A DNA stretch of 64,000 nucleotides from Clostridia bacterium (GTDB lineage: Bacteria > Bacillota > Clostridia > Christensenellales > Aristaeellaceae): contig JAFXQO010000062.1 of assembly GCA_017527065.1 (NCBI GenBank), forward strand, positions 62,001 to 126,000. The letters run 5' to 3'. The notes below the pieces were generated by a model. That model was not told where the DNA came from and did no database searches. It saw only the letters and a program-made list of their open reading frames with translations. The position numbers were made by a program, and so were the translations under genes. Shown here one piece after another: positions 15,644 through 23,694 of this stretch. Position 1 is the stretch's first letter. Every line of letters begins with the position of its first letter.

Positions 15644-17141
15644 GATGCTGAATCCTCCGGTCGAGCGCGTGGCCGCCGTCCTGTGCGCCCTTGCCGTAAA
15701 CCGTCACCTGGTTGAGCGACTGCTTGTTCTGCCTGAGCTTCTCGATCTCGCTCTTCTTGACCAGGTAGCCGGTCACGCGCACCACGTCGTTATTCTCCAG
15801 ATACCCCGAGAAATAGCGCAGGCCCCTGGCCAGCGAACCCTTGATGATGGGCAGTATGGCCTCCGGCGTCCTGAGGTAGGTCTCCTCGAACTTGAAGATA
15901 TCGCCTGTGCCGGTGGGAAAATAGGGATGGAACCGCTCGTTGACCTCCAGCTGCTCCAGCATGGTGGGCTCCACGCCGATGGGGATGCGGGTGCCGGGCG
16001 AATCGTCCATGCCGTCCGAGTCGATGCCGACCTGCGCGTGCAGGCGGTAGCGATGGCCGTAGGCGTCGCAATAGGGCGCGACGTGCCCGCCCACGCGCCG
16101 GTCGATGGCGTCCATGATGCGCAGGCCCAGCGCCGTGGCTTCCGGATTCATGCCGAAGCCCTTTTTCTTGTCCTCAATGCCCAGCAGGCGGTTGCAGCAC
16201 TCCGCCAGGCCCACCACGCCAAACATGCCGGTGAAGTTCTCCTGCTTCACGAAGCCCTCGATCACGAGGAAATTCGTCTTGAAGAAGCTGGACTCCTCCA
16301 CGATGAATTTGACGCGCTTGTCCATGTATTCAAGCTGCAGGTCGATGTATTTGGGCAGCTCGTTTTCGATGAAGTCCTCGGGGGATCTGGCGTCCAGCGC
16401 GCACTCGTAGAGGCGCAGCCGGGGCAGGGTGAAGCCGCCGCCGCCGATGGAGAGGCCATTGTAGCAGGAGGCGATGGCGTATTTTTCGCCCCATTCGCTC
16501 ACGAACATGCGGTGGTTGGCGAAGGAGGGCTTGGCCGTCCTGAGCATGCACTTCACGCAGGCCAGCGCGAAATCATCGCTCGTGCGCTCGGGATCGTAGC
16601 GCAGGGTGAGGTTCGGCACGGCGAGCTGCATTTCCTCGGTGAGCTCCAGCAGCAGCCGGCCCGTCACGCTGTCCTCCGGGCCGATGTCCGCGTGCACGAA
16701 GGAGTCGGTCTGCACGCGGTCGATATTGCGCAGGAACAGCCGCAGCACCTTTTTGGCGAAGGCGCGATCTTCCTTCAGCACGAAGGGCTCCAGCAGCTTG
16801 TCCAGATCGCCCAGGTACACGGGATAGGTGGTGATGGAGGGCACGTGGCAGTAGAAGATCTCCAGCGCGTTCACGGCCTCCAGGAGGTCCGCGGGCGGGT
16901 CGAGCTGCAGGAAATCGCAGCCCTTTTTGAACAGCAGCTCGTAGTCCGGGCAGATGTAGCGCGGCCGGAAGGGCATCGGCCCCTCGTTCAGGTCGCACAG
17001 CGCGCCCTTGGCCTTGGCCGCGTAGTAGGCGTCGGAATAGCGCAGGGTATGGTCGGTGCTCTCGCCCAGCCGGGCCAGGCCCACCAGCTCCTGCCGGTAG
17101 GTCAGCGTCGGGTCCTTGATGATATTCAAAGCGTCAGACAT
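15621..17141 (-). CDS. yjjI: YjjI family glycyl radical enzyme
   Basis: 506 residues. The C-terminal glycyl-radical motif RVTGYLV places the radical on Gly458. An upstream HPYF/TGTGDIF region and a Cys-containing middle segment (ACVKCML, AECCN) are consistent with a thiyl-radical active site, but I cannot assign the catalytic Cys. YjjI proteins are glycyl radical enzymes related to pyruvate formate-lyase with no firmly established reaction, to my knowledge. The gene lies 28 bp downstream of release factor 3 and overlaps its activase YjjW. AAGGAGG precedes ATG 17141. The radical site makes it oxygen-sensitive and so points to anaerobic growth. Confidence 0.9.
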   Translation of the reverse strand: MSDALNIIKDPTLTYRQELVGLARLGESTDHTLRYSDAYYAAKAKGALCDLNEGPMPFRPRYICPDYELLFKKGCDFLQLDPPADLLEAVNALEIFYCHVPSITTYPVYLGDLDKLLEPFVLKEDRAFAKKVLRLFLRNIDRVQTDSFVHADIGPEDSVTGRLLLELTEEMQLAVPNLTLRYDPERTSDDFALACVKCMLRTAKPSFANHRMFVSEWGEKYAIASCYNGLSIGGGGFTLPRLRLYECALDARSPEDFIENELPKYIDLQLEYMDKRVKFIVEESSFFKTNFLVIEGFVKQENFTGMFGVVGLAECCNRLLGIEDKKKGFGMNPEATALGLRIMDAIDRRVGGHVAPYCDAYGHRYRLHAQVGIDSDGMDDSPGTRIPIGVEPTMLEQLEVNERFHPYFPTGTGDIFKFEETYLRTPEAILPIIKGSLARGLRYFSGYLENNDVVRVTGYLVKKSEIEKLRQNKQSLNQVTVYGKGAQDGGHALDRRIQHHEDCACQ

Positions 17142-17169
17142 GGCGGTTTTCCTCCTTCCGCGTCGCGGC

Positions 17170-18783
17170 TTATTCCATGATGTCGGCGTCGGTTCGGTCG
17201 GCCGTCTCGGCCAGCGCCAGGCCCTCGTTGTTCTCCATGGCCAGGCGGATGCTCCATTCGTTTTCAAACAGTAGTACGTCGCGGCCCACCCGGTCCACGG
17301 CCGGGGCCGTTGTGGAGGTGAGGCGCAGCCGGTCGATGGGCTTGGGCGTCTCCACCACCCATCGCACGAAGCGGAAGGGCAGCGGCTCGCGGATCACGTC
17401 CACGCCGTACTCCACCTTCAGCCGGTATTCCAGCACGTCCATCTGCAGCACGCCGACCACGCCGGCGATCATCTCCTCTCGGCCGATATGGGGGCGCTTG
17501 AAGGTCTGGATGGCGCCTTCCTGGGAAAGCTGGTTGACGCCCTTCAAAAACTGCTTGCGCTTCATGCTGTCCACCGGGCTGATGCGGGCGAAGTATTCCG
17601 GCGCGAACAGCGGAATGCCCGAATAGCGCACGGGCTCGCCGGAGCACACGGTGTCGCCCAGGCGGAAGATGCCGGGGTCGAACAGGCCGATGATGTCGCC
17701 CGCGTAGGCCACGTCCACGCTCTCGTGCTCCTGCGCCATGAACAGCTGGGGCTGGGCCAGCTTGATGCGGCTGTTCGTGGAGGAATGCCACACGGTCATG
17801 CCCTTCTCAAACACGCCGGAGCAGATGCGCATGAAGGCCAGGCGGTCGCGATGGGCGGGATTCATGTTGGCCTGAATCTTGAAGATGAACCCGGTGAACT
17901 TGTCCTCGTCCGGCGCGATCTCGCCCTTGTCGCTGACCCGGGCCGTGGGGGATTTGGTGTATTCGAGAAAGCGGTAGAGAAACGGCTCCACGCCGAAGTT
18001 GTTGCTGGCGCTGCCAAAGAACATGGGCGTCAGTTGGCCGGAGAGGATCTTGTCCAGGTCGAAGGGGTCGCCCGCCACGTCCAGGAGTTCCATGTCCTCA
18101 ACCAGCTTGTCATAATAGCTCTGGCCGAGAGCGCCGGGCAGGGCCGGGTCGTCGATGGCGATGGAGGTCACCTCCACCTGGCGCTGGCCATGGTCGCCGC
18201 CGCGGTAGAGCTCCACGCGCTTCGTGTCGCGGTGGTATACGCCCTTGAAATCGCCGTTGGTGCCGATGGGCCAGTTGACCGGGCACGAGCGGATGCCCAG
18301 CACGTTTTCCAGCTCCTCCATCAGCTCGAAGGGATCGCGGCCGGCCCGGTCCATCTTGTTCACGAAGGTGAATATGGGGATCGACCTGAGGCGGCACACC
18401 TTGAACAGCTTGATGGTCTGCTCCTCGACGCCCTTCGCGCAGTCGATCAGCATGACGGCGCTGTCCGCAGCCACGAGGGTGCGGTAGGTGTCCTCGGAGA
18501 AGTCCTGGTGGCCGGGGGTATCGAGGATGTTGATGCGGTAGCCGTTGAAATCGAACTGCATGGCGGACGAGGTGACGGAAATGCCGCGCTGCTTCTCGAT
18601 CTCCATCCAGTCGGAGGTAGCGTGATGCGCGGCCTTGCGCGCCTTCACGGAGCCGGCCTGGCGGATCGCGCCGCCGTAGAGCAGCAGCTTCTCGGTGAGG
18701 GTGGTCTTGCCGGCGTCGGGGTGGGATATGATGGCGAAGGTGCGCCTGCGCTGAACCTCCGCCCTGAGCTCTGGATGATCCAT
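17170..18783 (-). CDS. prfC: Peptide chain release factor 3
   Basis: 537 residues, close to the usual 529. The N-terminal GTPase domain has a P-loop (SHPDAGKTT), DTPGHQDF and NKMD; a second beta-barrel domain and the RF3 C-terminal domain (PFRFVRWVV) follow. It recycles RF1/RF2 from the ribosome after termination using GTP. I chose ATG 18783 because GAGGAGG lies just before it, between the two possible Met codons. The leader upstream is about 120 nt long with a TATAAT box at about 18896. The yjjI-yjjW genes follow at short spacing and may share the transcript. Confidence 0.95.
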   Translation of the reverse strand: MDHPELRAEVQRRRTFAIISHPDAGKTTLTEKLLLYGGAIRQAGSVKARKAAHHATSDWMEIEKQRGISVTSSAMQFDFNGYRINILDTPGHQDFSEDTYRTLVAADSAVMLIDCAKGVEEQTIKLFKVCRLRSIPIFTFVNKMDRAGRDPFELMEELENVLGIRSCPVNWPIGTNGDFKGVYHRDTKRVELYRGGDHGQRQVEVTSIAIDDPALPGALGQSYYDKLVEDMELLDVAGDPFDLDKILSGQLTPMFFGSASNNFGVEPFLYRFLEYTKSPTARVSDKGEIAPDEDKFTGFIFKIQANMNPAHRDRLAFMRICSGVFEKGMTVWHSSTNSRIKLAQPQLFMAQEHESVDVAYAGDIIGLFDPGIFRLGDTVCSGEPVRYSGIPLFAPEYFARISPVDSMKRKQFLKGVNQLSQEGAIQTFKRPHIGREEMIAGVVGVLQMDVLEYRLKVEYGVDVIREPLPFRFVRWVVETPKPIDRLRLTSTTAPAVDRVGRDVLLFENEWSIRLAMENNEGLALAETADRTDADIME

Positions 18784-18964
18784 AGATTGTTTCCTCCTCA
18801 TCGGCTCGAGCCGTGAAAAAATGTGTTTTCCGGTCAACCGAAATGGTATCAACGCATGGCTCGCAGCCTCCCCCGACGATGTATCATAATCCCTTTTATT
18901 ATACACGCGCGCGGCGGTCTTGTCCGCACGCGAAGGTTAATTTAACAGGGCGCACCTCACGGCC

Positions 18965-19435
18965 TCAGCAGGCGCTCCAGCTCGATCTCGTGCCGCGGGG
19001 AATGCCGAAGCAGCCGGTGAGCGGAATTGACGGCTTCATCCGCCGCGACACATCCAGCGCGTTCCGGTACAGCGCGGCCATGTCGAAACCGCGCTTCTGA
19101 TAAAACCTCAGCGCGTTCAGGTTGTCGTTTGTGGTGATCAGGAATACCCGCGCGCAGCCCCGCGTTTCCGCCTCCGCCACAGCCGCCTCCAGCAGCGCGC
19201 CGCCCGTGCCTTGCCCCTCGCGGAGGCTGTCGAGCGAGAGGATTTCCATCGCCCCGCCGCCCACGCGATAGGTAACCAGGCCCGTCACCCCGCCATCCTC
19301 TTCGACATAAAAGCCCTCCGCTGCGCCAAGGTCGACCGCCTCGCCGCGCACGACCATTGTCAGCGAAAACCACTGTCCCGCGATGAACTCGTTTATCCTG
19401 GCCCTGTCCGTCTCCCGAACGCGTCTGATCGTCAT
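18965..19435 (-). CDS. GNAT family N-acetyltransferase with probable C-terminal frameshift
   Basis: 156 residues. The acetyl-CoA loop is EGQGTGGALLEAA at about 76-88, and the later FYQKRGF is typical of the family. The last residues of this frame (after FGIP, at about 18999) look random, while the other frame continues RHEIELERLLRP and stops at 18957. That is how relatives normally end, so a one-base loss near 18995-19000 has probably occurred, in the genome or in the assembly. The catalytic core is intact and the enzyme may still work. The substrate is unknown. It is divergent from the GH127 gene. Confidence 0.75.
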   Translation of the reverse strand: MTIRRVRETDRARINEFIAGQWFSLTMVVRGEAVDLGAAEGFYVEEDGGVTGLVTYRVGGGAMEILSLDSLREGQGTGGALLEAAVAEAETRGCARVFLITTNDNLNALRFYQKRGFDMAALYRNALDVSRRMKPSIPLTGCFGIPRGTRSSWSAC

Positions 19436-19543
19436 GCCAACGCCTCCCCTTTGTCAAAAGAATAGCACAGAAAAAGAGCAAAATCAATGCCGTCCAGCGG
19501 CGCAAAAAGCGGCGCGATACCCATTCCCTTGCCGCGCAAAACG

Positions 19544-19552
19544 TGATACAAT
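19544..19552 (+). promoter_or_regulatory. Extended -10 promoter of the GH127 gene
   Basis: TGATACAAT, an extended -10 (TG-N-TACAAT), about 45 bp before the start. No good -35 is seen at 17 bp. Confidence 0.45.
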
Positions 19553-19595
19553 AAAACCATGAATCATCCCCCTTTCAAGAGAGGAGCAGGATACC

Positions 19596-21635
19596 ATGGA
19601 CAAGCGTTCATTCTCAACCCCGGTTGACCTTCACGACATCGCCGTGACCGACAGCTTCTGGCGACAGGAAATGGAACTGGTGCGCCAGGCCGTCATCCCC
19701 TACCAGTGGGAGGCGCTCAACGACCGCGTGGAAGGCGCCGCGCCCAGCTGGTGCCTGCACAACTTCCGCGCCGCCGCGAAGCTGATGCGCCGCAAAAAGG
19801 CGGAAGGCGCGGCCTTCAAGCCGCCGGTGTATGATCCTTCCCGCCGCTTCAACGCCCTGCCGGCCGACCCGTCCCAGGCCGACGAGGACACCTTCTACGG
19901 CTACGTCTTCCAGGACAGCGACTTCTCCAAGTGGATCGAAGCCGTGGGCTATTCCCTCGCCCAGCATCCCGACCCCGCGCTGGAGGCGCTGGCCGACGGG
20001 GCCATCGACCTGGTCTGCGCCGCGCAGGACGACACGGGCTACCTCGACACCCACTACATCGTGAACGGCATGGATCAGGCCTTCACGAACCTCAAGGACA
20101 ACCACGAGCTGTATTGCCTGGGCCATCTGGTGGAGGCGGCGGTGAGCTACTATCAGGGCACCGGCAAGGACAAGCTGCTGAAAGCCGCCTGCCGGTTCGC
20201 CGACTATGTGGACGAGCGCTTCGGCCCTGAAGAGGGAAAGATGCGCGGCTATCCGGGCCATGAGATCACCGAAATGGCGCTGCTGCGCCTCTACGAGGTC
20301 ACGGGCGAGGAGAAATACCGCCGCCTGGCCTGCTTCTTCCTGGACGAGCGCGGCGCGACGCCGAACTACTTCGAGCTGGAGGGCCGCCGCCGCGCCGAGC
20401 GCGAGGGCAAGCCGTTCAAGCCGGCCGACTACAGCTACTACCAGGCGCACAAGCCTGTGCGCGAGCAGGAGGAAATTGTCGGCCACGCGGTGCGCGCCAT
20501 GTACCTCTGCTCCGGCATGGCCGACGCCGCGCGCCTCAACCGCGACGAGGCCCTGTTGGACGCCTGCCGGCGGCTCTGGCGCTCGACCGTGCGGGAGAAG
20601 ATGTACATCACCGGCGGCGTGGGCGGCACGGCCCACGGCGAGGCCTTTTCCTTCCCCTTCGACCTGCCCAACGGCCTGGCCTATTCCGAGAGCTGCGCGG
20701 CCATCGGCCTGGCGTTCTTCGCCCGGCGCATGCTGGAGATCGAGCCGAAGGCCGAATACGGCGACGTCATGGAACTGGCCCTGTACAATACCGTGCTGGC
20801 CGGCATGGCGCTGGACGGCAAGAGCTTCTTCTACGTGAACCCCCTCTCGGTCAATCCCGAGGCCTGCCGCCGGGACGCGCGGTTTGAACACGTCAAGCCA
20901 GTGCGCCAGAAGTGGTTCGGCTGCGCCTGCTGCCCGCCCAACATCGCCCGCATCGTCAGCTCCGTGGGCGCGTATGCCTGGACGCGGAGCGACACCACCC
21001 TGTACACCCACCTGTACCTGGGCGGCAGCGTGCGCTTCAAGGGTCTCGCGCTGGAACTGACCACCGGCATGCCCTGGAGCGGCGACGGCAAGGCCGTCGT
21101 TCACGCCGAAGCGCCCATCTCCTGCACGCTGGCCTTCCGCCTGCCCGGCTGGAGCGACGGCGCCCAGGTCGCCTGCCCCGGAAAACAGACAGAGATCCGC
21201 AACGGCTACTGCTACCTCTCCGGCGCGTGGCGCGAGGGCGACGAAATCGCGCTGCGCTTCCCCATGCGCGCGCGGCTGCGCGTGGCCGACGCCCGCGTGC
21301 GGGAGGACGCCGGCAAGGCGGCGCTCACGCGCGGCCCCATCGTCTATTGCCTGGAGCAGGCCGACAACGGGCCGGACCTGCACCTGGCGCGCCTCAGCCC
21401 CGAGGCGCTCGGAGCGGCATGCGAACACGTCGAGGTCCTCGACGGCAAGATCGGCGGGCATCCCGTGAAGCTGCTGCGCGCGCCGGGCAAGCGGCTCGTT
21501 CAGAAGGAGGGCGGCGCGCTCTACACTGACTACGAAGCGCCCGTTTTCCGGGACGCGGCGCTCACATTCATTCCGTATTTCACCTGGGCCAACCGCGGCG
21601 AAGGCGAGATGGACGTGTGGGTCCGGACGGTATAA
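19596..21635 (+). CDS. Beta-L-arabinofuranosidase, glycoside hydrolase family 127
   Basis: 679 residues, no signal peptide, so cytoplasmic. An (alpha/alpha)6 barrel is followed by beta-sandwich domains. The Zn/Cys site of HypBA1-like enzymes is conserved: E365-x-C367 (YSESC) and the C443-x-C445-C446 cluster (GCACCPPN), one of whose cysteines is the nucleophile. It would cleave beta-L-arabinofuranosyl linkages such as those on plant extensin or arabinogalactan side chains. GAGAGGAG precedes ATG 19596, and a bidirectional terminator follows. It complements the GH51 alpha-arabinofuranosidase nearby. Confidence 0.93.
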   Translation: MDKRSFSTPVDLHDIAVTDSFWRQEMELVRQAVIPYQWEALNDRVEGAAPSWCLHNFRAAAKLMRRKKAEGAAFKPPVYDPSRRFNALPADPSQADEDTFYGYVFQDSDFSKWIEAVGYSLAQHPDPALEALADGAIDLVCAAQDDTGYLDTHYIVNGMDQAFTNLKDNHELYCLGHLVEAAVSYYQGTGKDKLLKAACRFADYVDERFGPEEGKMRGYPGHEITEMALLRLYEVTGEEKYRRLACFFLDERGATPNYFELEGRRRAEREGKPFKPADYSYYQAHKPVREQEEIVGHAVRAMYLCSGMADAARLNRDEALLDACRRLWRSTVREKMYITGGVGGTAHGEAFSFPFDLPNGLAYSESCAAIGLAFFARRMLEIEPKAEYGDVMELALYNTVLAGMALDGKSFFYVNPLSVNPEACRRDARFEHVKPVRQKWFGCACCPPNIARIVSSVGAYAWTRSDTTLYTHLYLGGSVRFKGLALELTTGMPWSGDGKAVVHAEAPISCTLAFRLPGWSDGAQVACPGKQTEIRNGYCYLSGAWREGDEIALRFPMRARLRVADARVREDAGKAALTRGPIVYCLEQADNGPDLHLARLSPEALGAACEHVEVLDGKIGGHPVKLLRAPGKRLVQKEGGALYTDYEAPVFRDAALTFIPYFTWANRGEGEMDVWVRTV

Positions 21636-21646
21636 ACCGCGTCACG

Positions 21647-21684
21647 AAAAGGGAGCTGCTCCGCGTGCGGAACAGCTCCCTTTT
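21647..21684. terminator. Bidirectional terminator after GH127
   Basis: A long stem, AAAAGGGAGCTG and its complement CAGCTCCCTTTT, extended by TCCGC/GCGGA after a C-A mismatch. It lies between convergent genes and has U-tracts on both strands. Confidence 0.85.
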
Positions 21685-21699
21685 GATTCGCGACGACGC

Positions 21700-23268
21700 T
21701 TATTTTTCGTCCTTTTCGTCGCCCAGCGATTCGCTCACAGGCACCAGCACCTTCTTGTCGTAGCAGGAGAAGGCGTCGTCCACGATCCTGCGGTCGGGGG
21801 CCTTGGTGAAGAGGCTCACCACCGGCACGATGACGAAGCCGGCCAGCATGGCGATCACGCCGCTGTTGATGGGAGACTGCATGAAGGCGGGCATGGTGCT
21901 CTTGAAGAGCATGTTGTAGATCATCAGGCCGCAGCCGAAGATGAAGGACGCCCACGCGGAGGCCTTGGTGGTGCGCTTCCAGTAGAGTCCGTAGAGGAAC
22001 GGGGCCAGGAACGCGCCGGCCAGCGCGCCCCAGCTGATGCCCATCATCTGCGCGATGAAGGTGACGCTGCTGGTGTACTGCACGATGGCGATGACGACCG
22101 AGATCAGGATGAACGCGGCGATCAGGAGGCGCATCACCAGCACCTGCTTCTTCTCGTCCATGTCCTTGATGATATTGCCCTTCAGGAAATCCAGCGTCAG
22201 CGTGGAGGAGGAGGCCAGCACCAGCGACGACAGCGTGCTCATGGAGGCACTCAGCACCAGGATGACCAGCACGCCCAGCAGGATGTCCGGCAGGTTCTGC
22301 AGCATCGCGGGCACCACCGCGTCGTAGCCGCCCACCGGCACGCCGTTTTCCGCCACGGGAATGACATCCAAGAACAGCCGGCCGAAGCCGCCCAGGAAGT
22401 AGCAGCCGCCCGCCACGATCACGGCGAACACAGTGGAGATGATGGTGCCCTTGCTGATCGCGCCTTCGCTCTTGATGGCGTAGAACTTCTGAACCATCTG
22501 CGGCAGGCCCCAGGTGCCCAGGGAGGTGAGCAGCACGACGAACAGCAGGTCGAGGGGCGCCGGGCCGAAGAACGAGGCGAACACGCCGTTGTATTCCAGA
22601 TGGGCCGCGTCGGTCACCTGCGAGAGGCCCTGCAGGGAGGCGATGAAGCCGCCGTTCTGCGTGAGCACCGCCGCGATCACCGCGATGATGCCGCCGATCA
22701 TGATCAGGCCCTGAATGAAGTCGTTGATGGCGGTGGCCATGTAGCCGCCCGCGATGACGTAGATGCCCGTGAGGATCGCCATGACGATCACGCACACGGT
22801 GTAGTCGATGTTGAAGGCCATGCCGAAAAGGCGGCTCAGGCCGTTGTACAGCGAGGCGGTGTAGGGGATCAGGAAGATGAAGACGATGGCGGAAGCGCCG
22901 ATCTTGAGGGCTTTGCTGTCGAAGCGGCGGCCGAAGAATTCCGGCATGGTGGCGCTGGACAGGTGCTGGCTCATCAGGCGCGTGCGCCGGCCCAGGATGA
23001 CCCAGGGCATCAGCGAGCCGATGAAGGCGTTGCCCAGGCCGATCCAGGTGGAGGCGATGCCGAAGCGCCAGCCGAACTGGCCGGCGTAACCCACGAAGAT
23101 GACCGCGGAGAAGTAGCTGGTGCCGTAGGCGAAGGCGGTGAGCCACGGGCCGACCGAGCGGCCGCCCAGGACGAAGCCGTTGACGTCGGTGGCGTGGCGG
23201 CGGCAGTACAGCCCGACGCCCACCATCACCGCGAAGAACAGAACGACCAGGATGAGTTTGAGTGCCAT
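21700..23268 (-). CDS. Sodium:solute symporter (SSS family), T-box controlled
   Basis: 522 residues with about 13 membrane helices. It begins MALKLILVVLFFAVMVGVGL and has the SSS signature regions GGRSVGPWLTAFAYGTSYFSA and GGYMATAINDFIQG. Family members couple Na+ entry to uptake of proline, pantothenate, sugars or other solutes. The leader is a T-box whose specifier codon I read as UAC, so the likely cargo is tyrosine or an aromatic compound, an inference from regulation only. ATG 23268 follows GGGAGCG. The next gene downstream is convergent. Confidence 0.88.
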   Translation of the reverse strand: MALKLILVVLFFAVMVGVGLYCRRHATDVNGFVLGGRSVGPWLTAFAYGTSYFSAVIFVGYAGQFGWRFGIASTWIGLGNAFIGSLMPWVILGRRTRLMSQHLSSATMPEFFGRRFDSKALKIGASAIVFIFLIPYTASLYNGLSRLFGMAFNIDYTVCVIVMAILTGIYVIAGGYMATAINDFIQGLIMIGGIIAVIAAVLTQNGGFIASLQGLSQVTDAAHLEYNGVFASFFGPAPLDLLFVVLLTSLGTWGLPQMVQKFYAIKSEGAISKGTIISTVFAVIVAGGCYFLGGFGRLFLDVIPVAENGVPVGGYDAVVPAMLQNLPDILLGVLVILVLSASMSTLSSLVLASSSTLTLDFLKGNIIKDMDEKKQVLVMRLLIAAFILISVVIAIVQYTSSVTFIAQMMGISWGALAGAFLAPFLYGLYWKRTTKASAWASFIFGCGLMIYNMLFKSTMPAFMQSPINSGVIAMLAGFVIVPVVSLFTKAPDRRIVDDAFSCYDKKVLVPVSESLGDEKDEK

Positions 23269-23300
23269 AGAGTAACGCTCCCTTCGTGTGCGAGGGCATA

Positions 23301-23332
23301 TAAAAACACCCTCAGATGTTGATGTCTGAGGG
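23301..23332 (-). terminator. Intrinsic terminator of the T-box leader
   Basis: On the minus strand: CCCTCAGA / TCTGAGGG 8-bp stem, then TGTTTTTA. It competes with the antiterminator that contains the T-box sequence at 23344-23355. Confidence 0.85.
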
Positions 23333-23603
23333 CGAGAAACGATCCCGCGATACCACCTCAATTCGCCTCTCTCTCACGGGAGAAGCCTCTCGGAGTACAG
23401 GCTTTGCGCGATATACTCCTGCGCGATGACGGGCGCTTCCGTCGCAGCCTACTGAGCGAACGCCGTTCGGTGCGCGGCTCGGGAAATGTATTCGGCTCCG
23501 CCTCATCCGCGGCCTCGCAGCGACCGGCCGCTCTCTGAAGGATGGTCTGGCAGGCTTACTTCTTTTCCGTCATGACCTTTGAAAATTGAATGTTTATTCA
23601 ATT
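23333..23603 (-). promoter_or_regulatory. T-box leader (probable tRNA-Tyr sensor)
   Basis: On the minus strand the leader carries the AGTA bulge (rc of 23557-23560), the AGAGAG distal motif (rc of 23531-23536) opposite GCTGCGAG, and the conserved T-box TGGTATCGCGGG (rc of 23344-23355). A lower stem I helix GGAAA/TTTCC places GAATACA in the specifier loop, giving UAC (Tyr) at 23488-23490. The UGGU in the T-box pairs with an ACCA tRNA end, fitting tRNA-Tyr with discriminator A. Uncharged tRNA would stabilise the antiterminator and switch on the symporter. Confidence 0.88.
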
Positions 23604-23610
23604 ACCGAGT

Positions 23611-23639
23611 ATTTTAGCGCGGTGAAGCGCTTTTGTCAA
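23611..23639 (-). promoter_or_regulatory. Promoter of the T-box leader
   Basis: On the minus strand: perfect TTGACA (23639-23634), 17-bp spacer, TAAAAT (23616-23611). The spacer holds an AGCGC-N6-GCGCT inverted repeat that could be coincidental. Confidence 0.8.
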
Positions 23640-23694
23640 GCGGTTTTTCGCAGAAATAACGAAATTTTTTCGCCTTTCCTCCGGAATGTTCGCC

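Noticed and set aside
19614..21461. 615-residue open frame antisense to GH127
   Set aside because: The plus strand encodes a complete GH127 enzyme; the antisense frame has no recognisable motif or ribosome site.
23269..23694. Coding potential upstream of the symporter
   Set aside because: Open frames here are short and lie in the T-box leader, whose RNA motifs explain the sequence.
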